Notes: a model not told the origin generated them from the sequence alone. A DNA stretch of 64,000 nucleotides from SIG307 sp964609025 (GCA_964609025.1 CAZSQM010000014.1:1-64000), one strand, 5' to 3'. Positions 41,459-50,861 are shown, counted from the stretch's first letter. Made by a program: numbers and translations.

Positions 41459-43391
41459 GAGAATCTCCTTTCCCGGACTCTTCGGGAGTCCAGATGAAAA
41501 TTTTTTCCTGCGGTATGCCCCGGCGGTACAGTGCATTCCGTACCGTATCCAGAAGCTCGGTACAGCGTCCGGCGCGGTAATGGCAGACGCCGTCGGTTCT
41601 TTCGTAAGGATAAAAGGAAAGAGCGCAGGAGGGTTTTGCTTTTTTTAGCTGTTTTAAATATTCGCCGGAAAGCCGGAACACACCGATGCTGATATCGGTA
41701 ACTTCTTCCGGCGTAAGGATAGAAAAGGTTTGTTCTATCATTGTAGTATAAAGGCGTTCCGCCTCCGGCACATCTAAGAGCGGGTCAAAGCAAAGCCGCA
41801 GGGAAAAGCCGCGGTTTGCCGCTTCCTTCGCGGCGGAAAGTCTTGCTTTGAGGGAAGGCGTGTAATGCTCGTAGCGCTCAATCAGTTCCTGCGGGGAAAG
41901 CGTAAACGCCAACACAATATTTTTTGCGGGCGGAAGACGTTTGATGAACGGAAGCGCGGCACACTTTGTCCGTAGTTCCAGGCGAAGTGCCGGGTGCTCT
42001 GCGGCATATCGGCAGAAGGCTTCGGCATGCGGGAACAGCCCGTTTAATGCGGTCAGGTCGGAATCATACGAGCAGCAAAGGTAAACCGGATGCTTTAACA
42101 GCAGTCCGTTCAGTTCTGCAAAATAATCTTCTAAGTTTACAAAAACCACAAGATTTCCGGAAGGGTACATTCCTTGTAAATAGCAGTAATCACAGTCATA
42201 GATACAGTTCATAATGCAGGAGGTATACATAAAATGTTCCTCACCGAAACTCTGGCAGACCGGCGCTCCCGGATAAAACAGGGTTCCCCGGTTCGCCGCA
42301 AGAATAAATGCCGGCTCGGTTTCCTGCATCAAAAGGTTTTGCCGGCTCCGGTTAAAGATATCCTTATAATGGTCGACCGGAATGACCGAAGCATTGGGAA
42401 AACGCTCTAAAATACGCTTTGTGACCGGATGGTTTCCTACATCCCGTTCCACATAAATATGTTGAAAAAGCTGCAAATGCTTCTGCTTTGCGGCAGGGAA
42501 AACGGTGCGGCAGGAATCGGAAGCATTCAGTACAAACCGTTCTAATTCCTGTAACAGCGCAAGCGCCTGTTTTTTTGTATGCGTACCGGATGGGAGCGGT
42601 GTTTCCTGCATGGCGGCGTCGGTGTAAGGAGCAAGAAAAGACTCCGTTTCAATCCCTGAAAGCCGGGCATAGGTAAGAAGCTGCGTCAGGCGGTGTTTCA
42701 TGGAGGCGGAGAAAGGGTAGAGGTTGAGCAAGTGCTCCGCCGTTTTTCCGATACGGTACGAATACTGTGCGTTCTGCGCAAAAAACAGCGTTTCTCTTTC
42801 CTGCAAAAAGGCAAGCAGCGCAGGGAGGTGCGGCTGTAAGAGTGCCGTCACTTCTTTTGGCGCCGGGAATGCACCGTCGCAGAAATCGGAAACGACTTTA
42901 TAAAAGAAACAGCGGGACGGCGGCACCTGACGAAACAGCGCCGCAGCGATTCCAAAGGCTTCCATATCAAAAAGGCGGGGCAGATTTCCCACGTCCGTAA
43001 GTGCGGAGAGGTCCGTTTGTTCCGCGACCGGAGTATCCGAGGTAACAAGAAATGCCTCGGAAAAAGGATGCCGGTAAGTTTCCGGATAAACGGTTTTTCG
43101 GGAAGCAAGGTCGGTAACGGAAACACAGAGAAAACCGAGCCCTTTGGCAAGGCGGCCGGGGCTTCCGCAAATGCCGAGATTGCAGAAAAGATCCGTATCG
43201 GATGCGGGATAAAGAGAAAGGTACTCCGTTACCGCAATGGCGGCGTTTAGTTTGCCGCAGCCGGTGACAAGCAGGCGCAGGGAATCATTTTCATACAGTG
43301 TAAAGGACCCTTTGACGGCTGCCTTTTTTAAGGAAAATACGGAAATCGCGGCAGCCGCCTCCGGGAAAATTGCGGTAATCAGGGTAATCAT
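41448..43391 (-). CDS. splB: Spore photoproduct lyase fused to an N-terminal nucleosidase-like domain
   Basis: 647 residues. Residues about 1-190 resemble the MTA/SAH nucleosidase-phosphorylase fold: VTGCGKLNAAIAV, NLGICGSPG and DMEAFGIAAAL, with KVVSDFCDG carrying the catalytic-type Asp. A helical link of about 110 residues follows. From about 300 to the end is a spore photoproduct lyase, a radical SAM enzyme that reverses thymine dimers in spore DNA. Its cluster motif is CIYDCDYC (Cys near 393, 397 and 400). The usual lyase is about 340 residues, so the N-terminal part is extra. ATG 43391 has GGAGGATA upstream. Fusion of the two is unusual. Confidence 0.85.
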   Translation of the reverse strand: MITLITAIFPEAAAAISVFSLKKAAVKGSFTLYENDSLRLLVTGCGKLNAAIAVTEYLSLYPASDTDLFCNLGICGSPGRLAKGLGFLCVSVTDLASRKTVYPETYRHPFSEAFLVTSDTPVAEQTDLSALTDVGNLPRLFDMEAFGIAAALFRQVPPSRCFFYKVVSDFCDGAFPAPKEVTALLQPHLPALLAFLQERETLFFAQNAQYSYRIGKTAEHLLNLYPFSASMKHRLTQLLTYARLSGIETESFLAPYTDAAMQETPLPSGTHTKKQALALLQELERFVLNASDSCRTVFPAAKQKHLQLFQHIYVERDVGNHPVTKRILERFPNASVIPVDHYKDIFNRSRQNLLMQETEPAFILAANRGTLFYPGAPVCQSFGEEHFMYTSCIMNCIYDCDYCYLQGMYPSGNLVVFVNLEDYFAELNGLLLKHPVYLCCSYDSDLTALNGLFPHAEAFCRYAAEHPALRLELRTKCAALPFIKRLPPAKNIVLAFTLSPQELIERYEHYTPSLKARLSAAKEAANRGFSLRLCFDPLLDVPEAERLYTTMIEQTFSILTPEEVTDISIGVFRLSGEYLKQLKKAKPSCALSFYPYERTDGVCHYRAGRCTELLDTVRNALYRRGIPQEKIFIWTPEESGKGDSHAQ

Positions 43392-43580
43392 GGAAGTATC
43401 CTCCTTTCCGCCTTCATTATAGCGGACAAAGGAAAAGTTTACAAGGCGAAATCCTCTTTTTTCAAGTTCTTTCCACTTTTTTGTAAAACAGACTTGAAAA
43501 AAAACGGAAAGTGTGAGAAACTAGGTAAGGATTTAAGTAGGGCTTTGATAAAATGTTCATGAAAAGGAGATAGAGCTACG

Positions 43581-45110
43581 ATGAGCAAAAAGACAACGGT
43601 TCTGATGATTTTGGACGGATACGGAGTGAGCAGTGAAAAGGAAGGGAACGCCATTGCACTTGCAAAGAAACCGGTCATGGATAAGTTAACTTCCATGTAT
43701 CCGACGGTAACGGGCGAGGCAAGCGGACTGGCAGTCGGACTGCCGGACGGTCAGATGGGAAACTCGGAGGTAGGTCATACCAATATCGGCGCAGGCAGAA
43801 TTGTATACCAGATGCTTGTAAAGATTTCCAAGTCCATCAAGGACGGCGATTTTTTTGAAAACAAGGCGCTTGTTGCAGTGATGGAGAACTGTAAAAAGAA
43901 TCATTCCGCACTTCACCTGATGGGCTTGTTATCCCCAGGCGGTGTGCATAGCCATATGGAGCATTTATACGGTCTTGTGGAGATGGCAAAGCGCAACGGA
44001 CTGGAAAAGGTGTATGTACACTGCTTCCTGGACGGACGTGATGTTCCGCCGTCTTCCGCAGCGGAGTATATGGAAGAAGCGGCAGCAAAGCTAAAGGAAA
44101 TCGGCGTCGGCAGGATTGCGACGATTGCGGGTCGTTTTTACGCAATGGACCGTGACAACGCATGGGACAGAGTGGAAAAGGCTTACAATGCGCTGGTATT
44201 CGGCGAAGGCGTTGAGGGCTGCTGTCCGGTACAGGCGGTAAAGGATTCCTATGCAAACGGAGTAACCGATGAGTTCATGCTTCCGACCGTGATTGAAAAA
44301 GAGGGAATGATAAAGGAAAACGACAGTGTAGTATTCTTTAATTTCCGGCCGGATCGTGCAAGACAGCTTACGAGAGCGTTTGTAGACCCGGATTTTACCG
44401 GCTTTACGAGAAAGAACGGGTTCTTCCCGACTACCTTCGTTTGTATGGCACAGTACGACGCAGAGATGCCGAACGTACTTGTTGCGTTCCCGCCGGAGGA
44501 GCTTACCATGACCTTTGGCGAGTACCTTGCAAAGCACAAAAAGACGCAGCTTCGTCTGGCGGAAACCCAGAAGTACGCGCACGTTACGTTCTTCTTTAAC
44601 GGCGGCGAGGAGAAGCAGTTTGACGGCGAAGACCGTATTCTTGTAAATTCCCCGAAGGTGGCAACCTTTGATATGCAGCCGGAGATGAGCGCATATGAGG
44701 TGGCGGATAAGCTGGTGGAAGCAATCAAGTCGGAAAAGTACGATGTGATTGTTGTCAACTTTGCAAACCCGGATATGGTAGGTCATACCGGTATTATGGA
44801 AGCGGCAGTAAAGGCAATCGAGGCAGTGGACGAGTGTGTCGGAAAGGCATATGACGCACTGATGGAAAAGAACGGACAGATGTTTATCTGTGCGGATCAC
44901 GGTAATGCGGAGAAGTTAATCGATACGGACGGCACTCCGTTTACGGCACATACAACCAATCCGGTACCGTTTATTCTTGTCAACTATGATCCTGCGTATA
45001 CGCTCCGCGAGGGCGGCTGCCTTGCCGATATCGTTCCGACCATGATTGAGATGATGGGAATGGAGCAGCCGGCGGAAATGACCGGAAAGTCATTGTTAAT
45101 CAAGAAATAA
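43581..45110 (+). CDS. gpmI: 2,3-bisphosphoglycerate-independent phosphoglycerate mutase
   Basis: 509 residues, the normal size. It interconverts 3- and 2-phosphoglycerate in glycolysis with two Mn ions. MILDGYG gives the first metal ligand, GQMGNSEVGH the phosphoserine, FLDGRDV and NFRPDRARQL the substrate and sugar site, and CADHGNAE the second metal site. Start ATG has AAGGAG nearby. It is followed after a 110-base gap by secG, which has its own promoter. Confidence 0.97.
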   Translation: MSKKTTVLMILDGYGVSSEKEGNAIALAKKPVMDKLTSMYPTVTGEASGLAVGLPDGQMGNSEVGHTNIGAGRIVYQMLVKISKSIKDGDFFENKALVAVMENCKKNHSALHLMGLLSPGGVHSHMEHLYGLVEMAKRNGLEKVYVHCFLDGRDVPPSSAAEYMEEAAAKLKEIGVGRIATIAGRFYAMDRDNAWDRVEKAYNALVFGEGVEGCCPVQAVKDSYANGVTDEFMLPTVIEKEGMIKENDSVVFFNFRPDRARQLTRAFVDPDFTGFTRKNGFFPTTFVCMAQYDAEMPNVLVAFPPEELTMTFGEYLAKHKKTQLRLAETQKYAHVTFFFNGGEEKQFDGEDRILVNSPKVATFDMQPEMSAYEVADKLVEAIKSEKYDVIVVNFANPDMVGHTGIMEAAVKAIEAVDECVGKAYDALMEKNGQMFICADHGNAEKLIDTDGTPFTAHTTNPVPFILVNYDPAYTLREGGCLADIVPTMIEMMGMEQPAEMTGKSLLIKK

Positions 45111-45135
45111 AATCGCAATAATTTCAAAATAAGTC

Positions 45136-45164
45136 TTTACAAAGCAGACAAAATATTTTATAAT
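45136..45164 (+). promoter_or_regulatory. Promoter of secG-rnr-smpB
   Basis: TTTACA (45136-45141), 17-base spacer, TATAAT (45159-45164). Confidence 0.85.
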
Positions 45165-45220
45165 GAATTCTGCGTTATTCTTTGAAAAAAAGGAAATACT
45201 CGGTATTGGAGGTGTAATAA

Positions 45221-45457
45221 GTGGAGGCGTTAAGAATCGTCGTAACAGTTTTGTATGTATTGATTTGTATTGCATTGGTAGCGGTTGTTATTATGCAGGA
45301 AGGCAAATCGGCAGGACTTGGTGCAATCAGCGGTATGGCAGAAACCTACTGGGGTAAGAATAAGGGACGTTCAATCGAGGGCAAGTTAGAGCTGATAACA
45401 AAAATTCTTGCTGTATTATTCATTGTGATTTCAGTTGTATTGAATATGAACTGGTAA
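45221..45457 (+). CDS. secG: Preprotein translocase subunit SecG
   Basis: 78 residues with two membrane helices (about 3-23 and 55-76), joined by a short loop with GLGAISGMAETYWGKNKGRS, the conserved SecG loop. It assists SecYEG-driven export. It begins with GTG at 45221, behind TTGGAGG 9 bases upstream. It is the first gene of the classic secG-rnr-smpB group. Confidence 0.92.
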   Translation: MEALRIVVTVLYVLICIALVAVVIMQEGKSAGLGAISGMAETYWGKNKGRSIEGKLELITKILAVLFIVISVVLNMNW

Positions 45458-45473
45458 CGCAAATAGAAGAATA

Positions 45474-45519
45474 CCCGAGGGACACTGCAAGGTAGCCGGT
45501 GTTCTTCGGGCTTTTTCTG
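45474..45519 (+). terminator. Terminator or attenuator between secG and rnr
   Basis: CCCGAGGGACAC (45474-45485) pairs imperfectly with GGTGTTCTTCGGG (45498-45510), followed by CTTTTTC. It would limit read-through into rnr. Confidence 0.65.
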
Positions 45520-45564
45520 TTTTGCGGGAAGTTTGAAAAGCACAGTGTAGAAGGAAGGAGTTTT

Positions 45565-47715
45565 ATGACGGAGAAGGATTTGAAAAAGAGAAAAGAGCAG
45601 ATTTTAAAGTTTATGAAGGAGCCGGGGTACGTGCCGATGAGGAAGCGCGAGATTGCGGCAGTGTTTCAGGTGCCACAGACGGCAAGGGAGGAACTGGAAC
45701 AGGTGCTGGAGGCGCTTTTACAGGAAGGAAGCGTTACGATGGACACCAGAGGCCGCTATCATATCGAAAAAGCGGAAGTTTTGCGGGGAGTGTATCACGG
45801 AACCTCCCGGGGCTTTGGCTTTTTATCGCCGGAGGACGGAAGCGCGGATGTTTATATCGAAGCCGGTTCCACCCTTGGCGCATTAAACGGAGATGTGGTG
45901 CAGGCGGTTATTTTTGACGCGGAGCCGGGAGTAAAAGTAAGCGGAAAAAGCCGCGTCGGGCGGGTAGTAAAGATTGCGGAGCGCGCCAACGAAATGATTG
46001 TAGGTACGTTCTTCCGAAAAAAAGAATACGGGTTTGTCGTTTCCGAGGATAAGAGGCTTGGCAGCGATATTTTTATTGACGGGAAGTATACCAAGGGCGC
46101 GGTAAGCGGTCATAAGGTGGCGGTACAGGTGACGGATTTCGGCGACGGCAAAAGGAATCCGATGGGAAAGGTGACGGAGATTCTCGGGCATATCAACGAC
46201 CCGGGCAGCGACCTGCTTACGATATTGCGTGCGTTTCATATTCCGACGGAGTTCCCGGAGGAAGTGATGGAGGCTGCGGAAACGGTGCCGGATTCGATTT
46301 CGGAAAAGGAATACGAAGGACGCCTCGATTTACGGCAGGAGGTTATGATTACGATAGACGGGGAGGACGCGAAGGATTTAGACGATGCGGTTTCCTTAAA
46401 AAAGACGGACACGGGATATCTTCTCGGCGTTCATATTGCGGATGTGTCGGAATATGTGAAGGAGGGCGCACCGTTAGATGAGGAGGCGAAAAAACGCGGG
46501 ACAAGCGTTTATTTGATTGACCGCGTTGTGCCGATGCTTCCGCACCGGCTTTCCAACGGCATCTGTTCGTTGAATGCCGGAGAGGACAGACTGGCGTTAA
46601 GCTGTCTTATGGAATTGGATGAGAACGGAACCGTTTTCGGACATCGTCTGGCGGAGAGCGTAATTCATGTAAACAGGCGAACCTCCTATACGGAAGTGGC
46701 GGGCGTGCTTGCCGCGGGCGAAGAAAAACGAGAGGAGCTTACAAAAGAGTACGGTGAGATTTATCCGATGCTTCTTTTGATGGAAAAGGTATCCGGCCTT
46801 TTACGGGAAAAAAGAAAGGCGCGGGGGGCCATTGATTTTGATTTTCCGGAGAGTAAGATACTGTTGGATGAGAAAGGAAAGCCGACGGAGATTAAGCCGT
46901 ATGAGCGGAATGCGGCAACCCGGATGATTGAGGATTTTATGCTTGCGGCAAACGAAACCGTGGCGGAGGATTTCTTCTGGCAGGAAATCCCCTTTGTTTA
47001 CCGTGTGCATGAAAGCCCGGATGAAGAAAAGATGAAACGCCTCGGGATTCTGATTCAGAATTTCGGGTACAATCTGCGCGTATCGAAGGGTGCGCCTCAT
47101 CCGAAGGTACTGCAAAGTCTTTTGGAAAAGTCGGACGGAAGTCCGGAGGAAGCGTTGATTGCACGACTGACTCTCCGTTCCATGAAACAGGCAAAGTATA
47201 TGGTGGACTGCGAGGGCCATTTTGGTCTGGCGACAAAGTATTATTGTCACTTTACGTCCCCGATACGGCGTTACCCGGATTTGCAGATTCACCGTATCAT
47301 CAAGGAAAATCTGCGCGGGCAGCTGAATGAACGCAGGCGTTCCCATTATCGGAGTATTCTGGCGGAGGTGGCGCAGCATTCTTCGAAAACCGAGCGCACG
47401 GCGGAAGAAGCGGAGCGCGAATTGGAGAAGATGAAGAAATGTGAATACGCGCAGGAAAGAATCGGTCTTGTCGCAGAAGGAATTGTTTCGGGAATTACGA
47501 ATTACGGGATGTATGTGGAACTTCCGAATACCGTAGAGGGAATGATTCGTTTGTCGGAGCTGACGGACGATTACTACTTTTTCGACGAGGAAAATTATCG
47601 TCTGGTAGGAGAGCGAACGCATAAGGTTTATCAGCTCGGGCAGAAATTAGAAATCAGGATAAACAGCGTGGATAAAATGTTAAAGACTATTGATTTTTTG
47701 CCTGTTTCGCGGTAA
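45565..47715 (+). CDS. rnr: Ribonuclease R
   Basis: 716 residues. A helix-turn-helix-like N-terminus, two cold-shock domains, the RNB catalytic domain (TIDGEDAKDLDDAVSL supplies the metal-binding Asp cluster) and a C-terminal S1 domain (about 635-712, GIVSGITNYGMYVELPN). It degrades structured RNA from the 3' end and works with SmpB and tmRNA in quality control. ATG 45565 with AAGGAGG upstream is chosen; an upstream in-frame ATG lies in the hairpin region. Confidence 0.95.
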   Translation: MTEKDLKKRKEQILKFMKEPGYVPMRKREIAAVFQVPQTAREELEQVLEALLQEGSVTMDTRGRYHIEKAEVLRGVYHGTSRGFGFLSPEDGSADVYIEAGSTLGALNGDVVQAVIFDAEPGVKVSGKSRVGRVVKIAERANEMIVGTFFRKKEYGFVVSEDKRLGSDIFIDGKYTKGAVSGHKVAVQVTDFGDGKRNPMGKVTEILGHINDPGSDLLTILRAFHIPTEFPEEVMEAAETVPDSISEKEYEGRLDLRQEVMITIDGEDAKDLDDAVSLKKTDTGYLLGVHIADVSEYVKEGAPLDEEAKKRGTSVYLIDRVVPMLPHRLSNGICSLNAGEDRLALSCLMELDENGTVFGHRLAESVIHVNRRTSYTEVAGVLAAGEEKREELTKEYGEIYPMLLLMEKVSGLLREKRKARGAIDFDFPESKILLDEKGKPTEIKPYERNAATRMIEDFMLAANETVAEDFFWQEIPFVYRVHESPDEEKMKRLGILIQNFGYNLRVSKGAPHPKVLQSLLEKSDGSPEEALIARLTLRSMKQAKYMVDCEGHFGLATKYYCHFTSPIRRYPDLQIHRIIKENLRGQLNERRRSHYRSILAEVAQHSSKTERTAEEAERELEKMKKCEYAQERIGLVAEGIVSGITNYGMYVELPNTVEGMIRLSELTDDYYFFDEENYRLVGERTHKVYQLGQKLEIRINSVDKMLKTIDFLPVSR

Positions 47716-47746
47716 ACTGGAAATAGTGATAGCAGAGAGGAAGCAT

Positions 47747-48220
47747 ATGGCAGGTTCAAAACAGGCAGTCAAATTGATTGCAAACAATAAAAAAGCATAT
47801 TTTGATTATTTTATTGAAGATAAATACGAAGCGGGCATTGAACTGTCCGGTACGGAAGTAAAGTCGTTGCGTATGGGAAAATGCAATATCAAAGAGTCCT
47901 TTATCCGGATTGAGCGGGGTGAGGTTTTTGTATACGGTATGCACATCAGCCCTTATGAAAAAGGCAATATTTTTAATAAAGACCCGTTACGGGTGCGAAG
48001 ATTGTTGCTGCACCGGCATGAGATTAATAAGCTGTCCGGGGAACTGGCACAGAAGGGGTATACTTTGGTTCCGCTTTCGGTATATTTCAAAGGCAGTCTT
48101 GTAAAAGTAGAGGTGGGGCTTGCAAAAGGAAAGAAACTGTATGATAAGCGCGAAACCATAGCAAAGAAAGACCAGCGGCGGGAAGCGGAAAAAGAGTTTA
48201 AAGTAAAGAATCTGTATTGA
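47747..48220 (+). CDS. smpB: SsrA-binding protein SmpB
   Basis: 157 residues. It brings tmRNA to stalled ribosomes. NNKKAYFDYFIEDKYEAGI, GTEVKSLR and YEKGNIFNKDPLR are family landmarks, and the basic tail binds RNA. ATG 47747 with AGAGGAAG is chosen. It is 31 bases after rnr. No tmRNA gene was seen in the short gap behind it (48221-48250), so ssrA must lie elsewhere. Confidence 0.95.
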   Translation: MAGSKQAVKLIANNKKAYFDYFIEDKYEAGIELSGTEVKSLRMGKCNIKESFIRIERGEVFVYGMHISPYEKGNIFNKDPLRVRRLLLHRHEINKLSGELAQKGYTLVPLSVYFKGSLVKVEVGLAKGKKLYDKRETIAKKDQRREAEKEFKVKNLY

Positions 48221-48250
48221 TGACAGGGCTGCAAAAGAGGAGGTGTGCCG

Positions 48251-49333
48251 GTGAAAAGAGTAAAAACAGCAGTATTGGTTCCGGGAATGGTTATTGCAAA
48301 GGATGTTTATAATGCAAGTAATATTTTGGTTGTGAGCAAGAATACGGAGCTGACCGATGAAAGTATTACAAAGCTGGCATTCCACAGTATTTATTCCGTT
48401 TATATAAAAGACGAAGAAGCAGAGGCACCGGTCAAGCCTGTTCAACAGAGAGTTTATACCCATTCCGCGGTGAAGGAATCAAAAGAGTTCAGCCTTTTTA
48501 AGGAAGCCTATGAAGACGGAGTAAAAGAGCTTGAAACGACGTTTCATGATATTCTTTCGCTTCAGGCTCCCAAGCTTGGAATATCGGAGCTGTGCAAGAA
48601 AGCAAGCGATATGTTGGAGGATACGCGCGGCGGGATTCATGTGTTTGATATCCTGCATAATATGCGCGATTACGATGACAGCACCTTTAATCATTGTATG
48701 AATGTTGCATTAATTTGCAATGTGTTTGCGGACTGGCTGCATATGTCGAACATGGAGAAAGAGATTGCGACGGTATGCGGACTGTTGCATGATATCGGCA
48801 AGATGAGAATTCCGGAGAGAATTGTGAAAAAGCCGGGCAGGCTGACGGATGAGGAGTTTGAACTTATAAAAACGCATCCGATGGAAGGCTACAATATTTT
48901 ATTCGAGTCGCATTTTAATGCCAATATCCAGAATGCCGCATTGATGCACCACGAGCGGTACGACGGCTCCGGCTATCCGTTAGGACTGCGGGGCAATCAG
49001 ATTGATAAGTATGCGAAGATGGTGGCAATTGCAGACGTTTACGACGCCATGACGGCAGCACGGGTTTACCGTGGGGCACTTTGTCCGTTTAAAGTAATCG
49101 AAATGTTTGAAAAGGAAGGCCTGCATATGTTTGACCCGGAGTATATTCTGGTATTTATGGAAAATATAGTACAGACCTATATCAGAAGCTGGGCGCGGTT
49201 AAGCAACGGCCGCGAGGGTGAGATTGTGATGTTAAACAGGCAGAAATTTTCCAGACCGGTGGTTTTATGCGGAAACGAGTTTATCAATCTGGCAGAGCAC
49301 CCGGAGATTGCGATAGAGGAAATTTTGATATAA
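48251..49333 (+). CDS. HD-GYP domain c-di-GMP phosphodiesterase-like protein
   Basis: 360 residues. An N-terminal DUF3391-like segment (about 1-60) precedes an HD-GYP domain: NHCMNVALIC, the HDIGK metal motif, HHERYDGSGYP giving the GYP signature, and IADVYDAMTA. It should hydrolyse cyclic di-GMP, although not every HD-GYP is active. GTG 48251 is chosen because GAGGAGG ends 8 bases before; GTG 48245 is too close. It follows smpB after 30 bases. Confidence 0.88.
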   Translation: MKRVKTAVLVPGMVIAKDVYNASNILVVSKNTELTDESITKLAFHSIYSVYIKDEEAEAPVKPVQQRVYTHSAVKESKEFSLFKEAYEDGVKELETTFHDILSLQAPKLGISELCKKASDMLEDTRGGIHVFDILHNMRDYDDSTFNHCMNVALICNVFADWLHMSNMEKEIATVCGLLHDIGKMRIPERIVKKPGRLTDEEFELIKTHPMEGYNILFESHFNANIQNAALMHHERYDGSGYPLGLRGNQIDKYAKMVAIADVYDAMTAARVYRGALCPFKVIEMFEKEGLHMFDPEYILVFMENIVQTYIRSWARLSNGREGEIVMLNRQKFSRPVVLCGNEFINLAEHPEIAIEEILI

Positions 49334-49356
49334 CGGCATATTTTTTTGAAAGGTAC

Positions 49357-49385
49357 TTTACTTTTTGCTGCGGATATGTTAGAAT
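49357..49385 (+). promoter_or_regulatory. Promoter of rpsO
   Basis: TTTACT (49357-49362), 17-base spacer, TAGAAT (49380-49385), with TG before the -10. Confidence 0.7.
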
Positions 49386-49466
49386 TGAATCGCTTTCGGG
49401 CGAGCCGTTGCTCAGAGGACGGATACTCCGGCCACTTCTTGGTGACAGGCGATTTTATTAAAATTA
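49386..49466 (+). promoter_or_regulatory. Structured leader of rpsO (candidate S15 autoregulatory element)
   Basis: AATCGC (about 49388-49393) and GCGATT (about 49449-49454) can close a branched fold with two or more internal hairpins, including CCAC/GGTG near 49432-49444. The AGGAGG site follows. S15 represses its own mRNA in several bacteria by different folds; no known one was matched here. Confidence 0.5.
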
Positions 49467-49479
49467 GGAGGTTGCTATT

Positions 49480-49746
49480 ATGATTAGCAAAGAGAAAAAG
49501 GCAGAAATTATTGCAGCATACGGAAGAAATGCAAATGATACCGGTTCGCCGGAGGTTCAGATTGCGCTTCTTACCGCAAGAATCAACGAACTGACAGAGC
49601 ATCTGAAGGTAAACCAGAAGGATCATCATTCCAGACGCGGTCTGTTAAAGATGGTTGGTCAAAGACGCGGCATGCTGGAATACTTAAAGAAGAACGACCT
49701 GGAAGGATATCGTTCTTTGATTGAGCGTTTGGGTCTGAGAAAGTAA
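49480..49746 (+). CDS. rpsO: 30S ribosomal protein S15
   Basis: 88 residues, as usual. SPEVQIALLTARINELTEH, HSRRGLLKMVGQRR and the ending SLIERLGLRK are standard. It binds the central domain of 16S rRNA. Start ATG has AGGAGG. In many bacteria pnp follows rpsO directly; here pnp lies about 13 kb downstream. A terminator follows at once. Confidence 0.97.
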   Translation: MISKEKKAEIIAAYGRNANDTGSPEVQIALLTARINELTEHLKVNQKDHHSRRGLLKMVGQRRGMLEYLKKNDLEGYRSLIERLGLRK

Positions 49747-49771
49747 GCAGACGGCGAAGCTGTTGCATGAG

Positions 49772-49801
49772 GGGCGTTCCGGTACGGGAGCGCCCTTTTT
49801 G
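49772..49801 (+). terminator. Terminator of rpsO
   Basis: GGGCGTTCC (49772-49780) and GGGAGCGCCC (49786-49795) with TTTTT after. Confidence 0.9.
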
Positions 49802-49889
49802 TGATACAGGAAAGTTCTCGGGACTTTCCGCGACATAAAAATGCGGTCGGAGATGCCGCCCGCTACAAAGGATAGAAAGGAAGGATTAC

Positions 49890-50798
49890 TTGTATACTTA
49901 TACGGCATCGCAATGGTTATTTTTCTTTTATTTTTATTGCGTATTCGGCTGGTGCTTTGAAACTACCTATGTGTCTATTTGTCAGAAAAGGTTTGTCAAC
50001 CGGGGCTTTATGCGAGGACCTTATCTGCCGCTGTACGGTACGGGAGCGATTGTTATGCTTTTTGTTTCCCTGCCCTTTCAGGATAATTTAATCCTTACCT
50101 TTTTTGCGGGATGTATCGGGGCAACCATATTGGAATATGTAACCGGTGTTGTAATGGAAGCGCTGTTTAAGGTGCGGTACTGGGATTACTCGAACCAGAA
50201 GCTTCAGTTTCAGGGACACATCTGCCTGTCTTCCTCCCTTGCGTGGGGAGCGCTTACCATATTTTTGACGAGAGTGCTTCACGAACCGGTAGAACGGCTG
50301 GCGTTAGCAATTCCGGAGCAGATACTTACGCCGTGTTTGTATGTGGTTACGATAGTGGTGGCGGCAGATTTTACCCTGTCCGTAAAAGCGGCGCTGGATT
50401 TGCGCGATGTTTTGGTAAAGCTGGAAAAAGCGAAGAAAGAACTGGAACTGTTGCAGAAGCGTCTGGACGTGGTGATTGCCTTTGCGGAAGACACAGCGGA
50501 GAAAAAGAAGCGGGAGCGCAGCCTGCGTACGGAGGAACTGATTGCGGTATTGGAAGAACGGTTTGCAAAATTCCGTGAAATGCGTACGGGGAATAGCGCC
50601 ATAGCGGAGGAATTAATCAATCTGCGGGAACGTTTTGTGGAGCTGCGAAGCAGGCGGGAACAGCTTGGTAAGGTAGAGAAAGGCTATAAAAGGCATCTGC
50701 TTTTAAACAACCCGTCCATGCGCTCGGAACGCTTTAAGGAGGCTTTGGAAACATTGAAAAAGTCGGCGGCGGAGCGATATAAGAAAAACGGGAAATAA
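49890..50798 (+). CDS. PF06541-family membrane protein with C-terminal coiled coil
   Basis: 302 residues. The first about 170 contain five or so hydrophobic helices with VFGWCFETTY, GFMRGPYLPLYG and WDYSNQKLQFQGHICL, the marks of the putative ABC-transporter type IV family. The last about 110 residues are charged and helical (LEKAKKELELLQKRLD), a likely coiled coil. TTG at 49890 is the start: AAGGAAGG lies 6 bases before and no ATG fits better. A smaller relative lies at 16081. Function is not established. Confidence 0.8.
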   Translation: MYTYTASQWLFFFYFYCVFGWCFETTYVSICQKRFVNRGFMRGPYLPLYGTGAIVMLFVSLPFQDNLILTFFAGCIGATILEYVTGVVMEALFKVRYWDYSNQKLQFQGHICLSSSLAWGALTIFLTRVLHEPVERLALAIPEQILTPCLYVVTIVVAADFTLSVKAALDLRDVLVKLEKAKKELELLQKRLDVVIAFAEDTAEKKKRERSLRTEELIAVLEERFAKFREMRTGNSAIAEELINLRERFVELRSRREQLGKVEKGYKRHLLLNNPSMRSERFKEALETLKKSAAERYKKNGK

Positions 50799-50799
50799 C

Positions 50800-50850
50800 A
50801 GAGGGACTGTGTCCGGGCTTTGTCAGCCTTCGTACACGGTCCCTCTTTTC
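50800..50850. terminator. Bidirectional terminator between 49890 gene and pyrI
   Basis: AGAGGGAC (50800-50807) pairs with GTCCCTCT (50839-50846), then TTTTC; the same stem serves the convergent pyrBI transcript. Confidence 0.85.
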
Positions 50851-50861
50851 TTTGCCTTGTG

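Noticed and set aside
48221..48250. tmRNA gene behind smpB
   Set aside because: The gap is only 30 bases; no tRNA-Ala-like ends are present.
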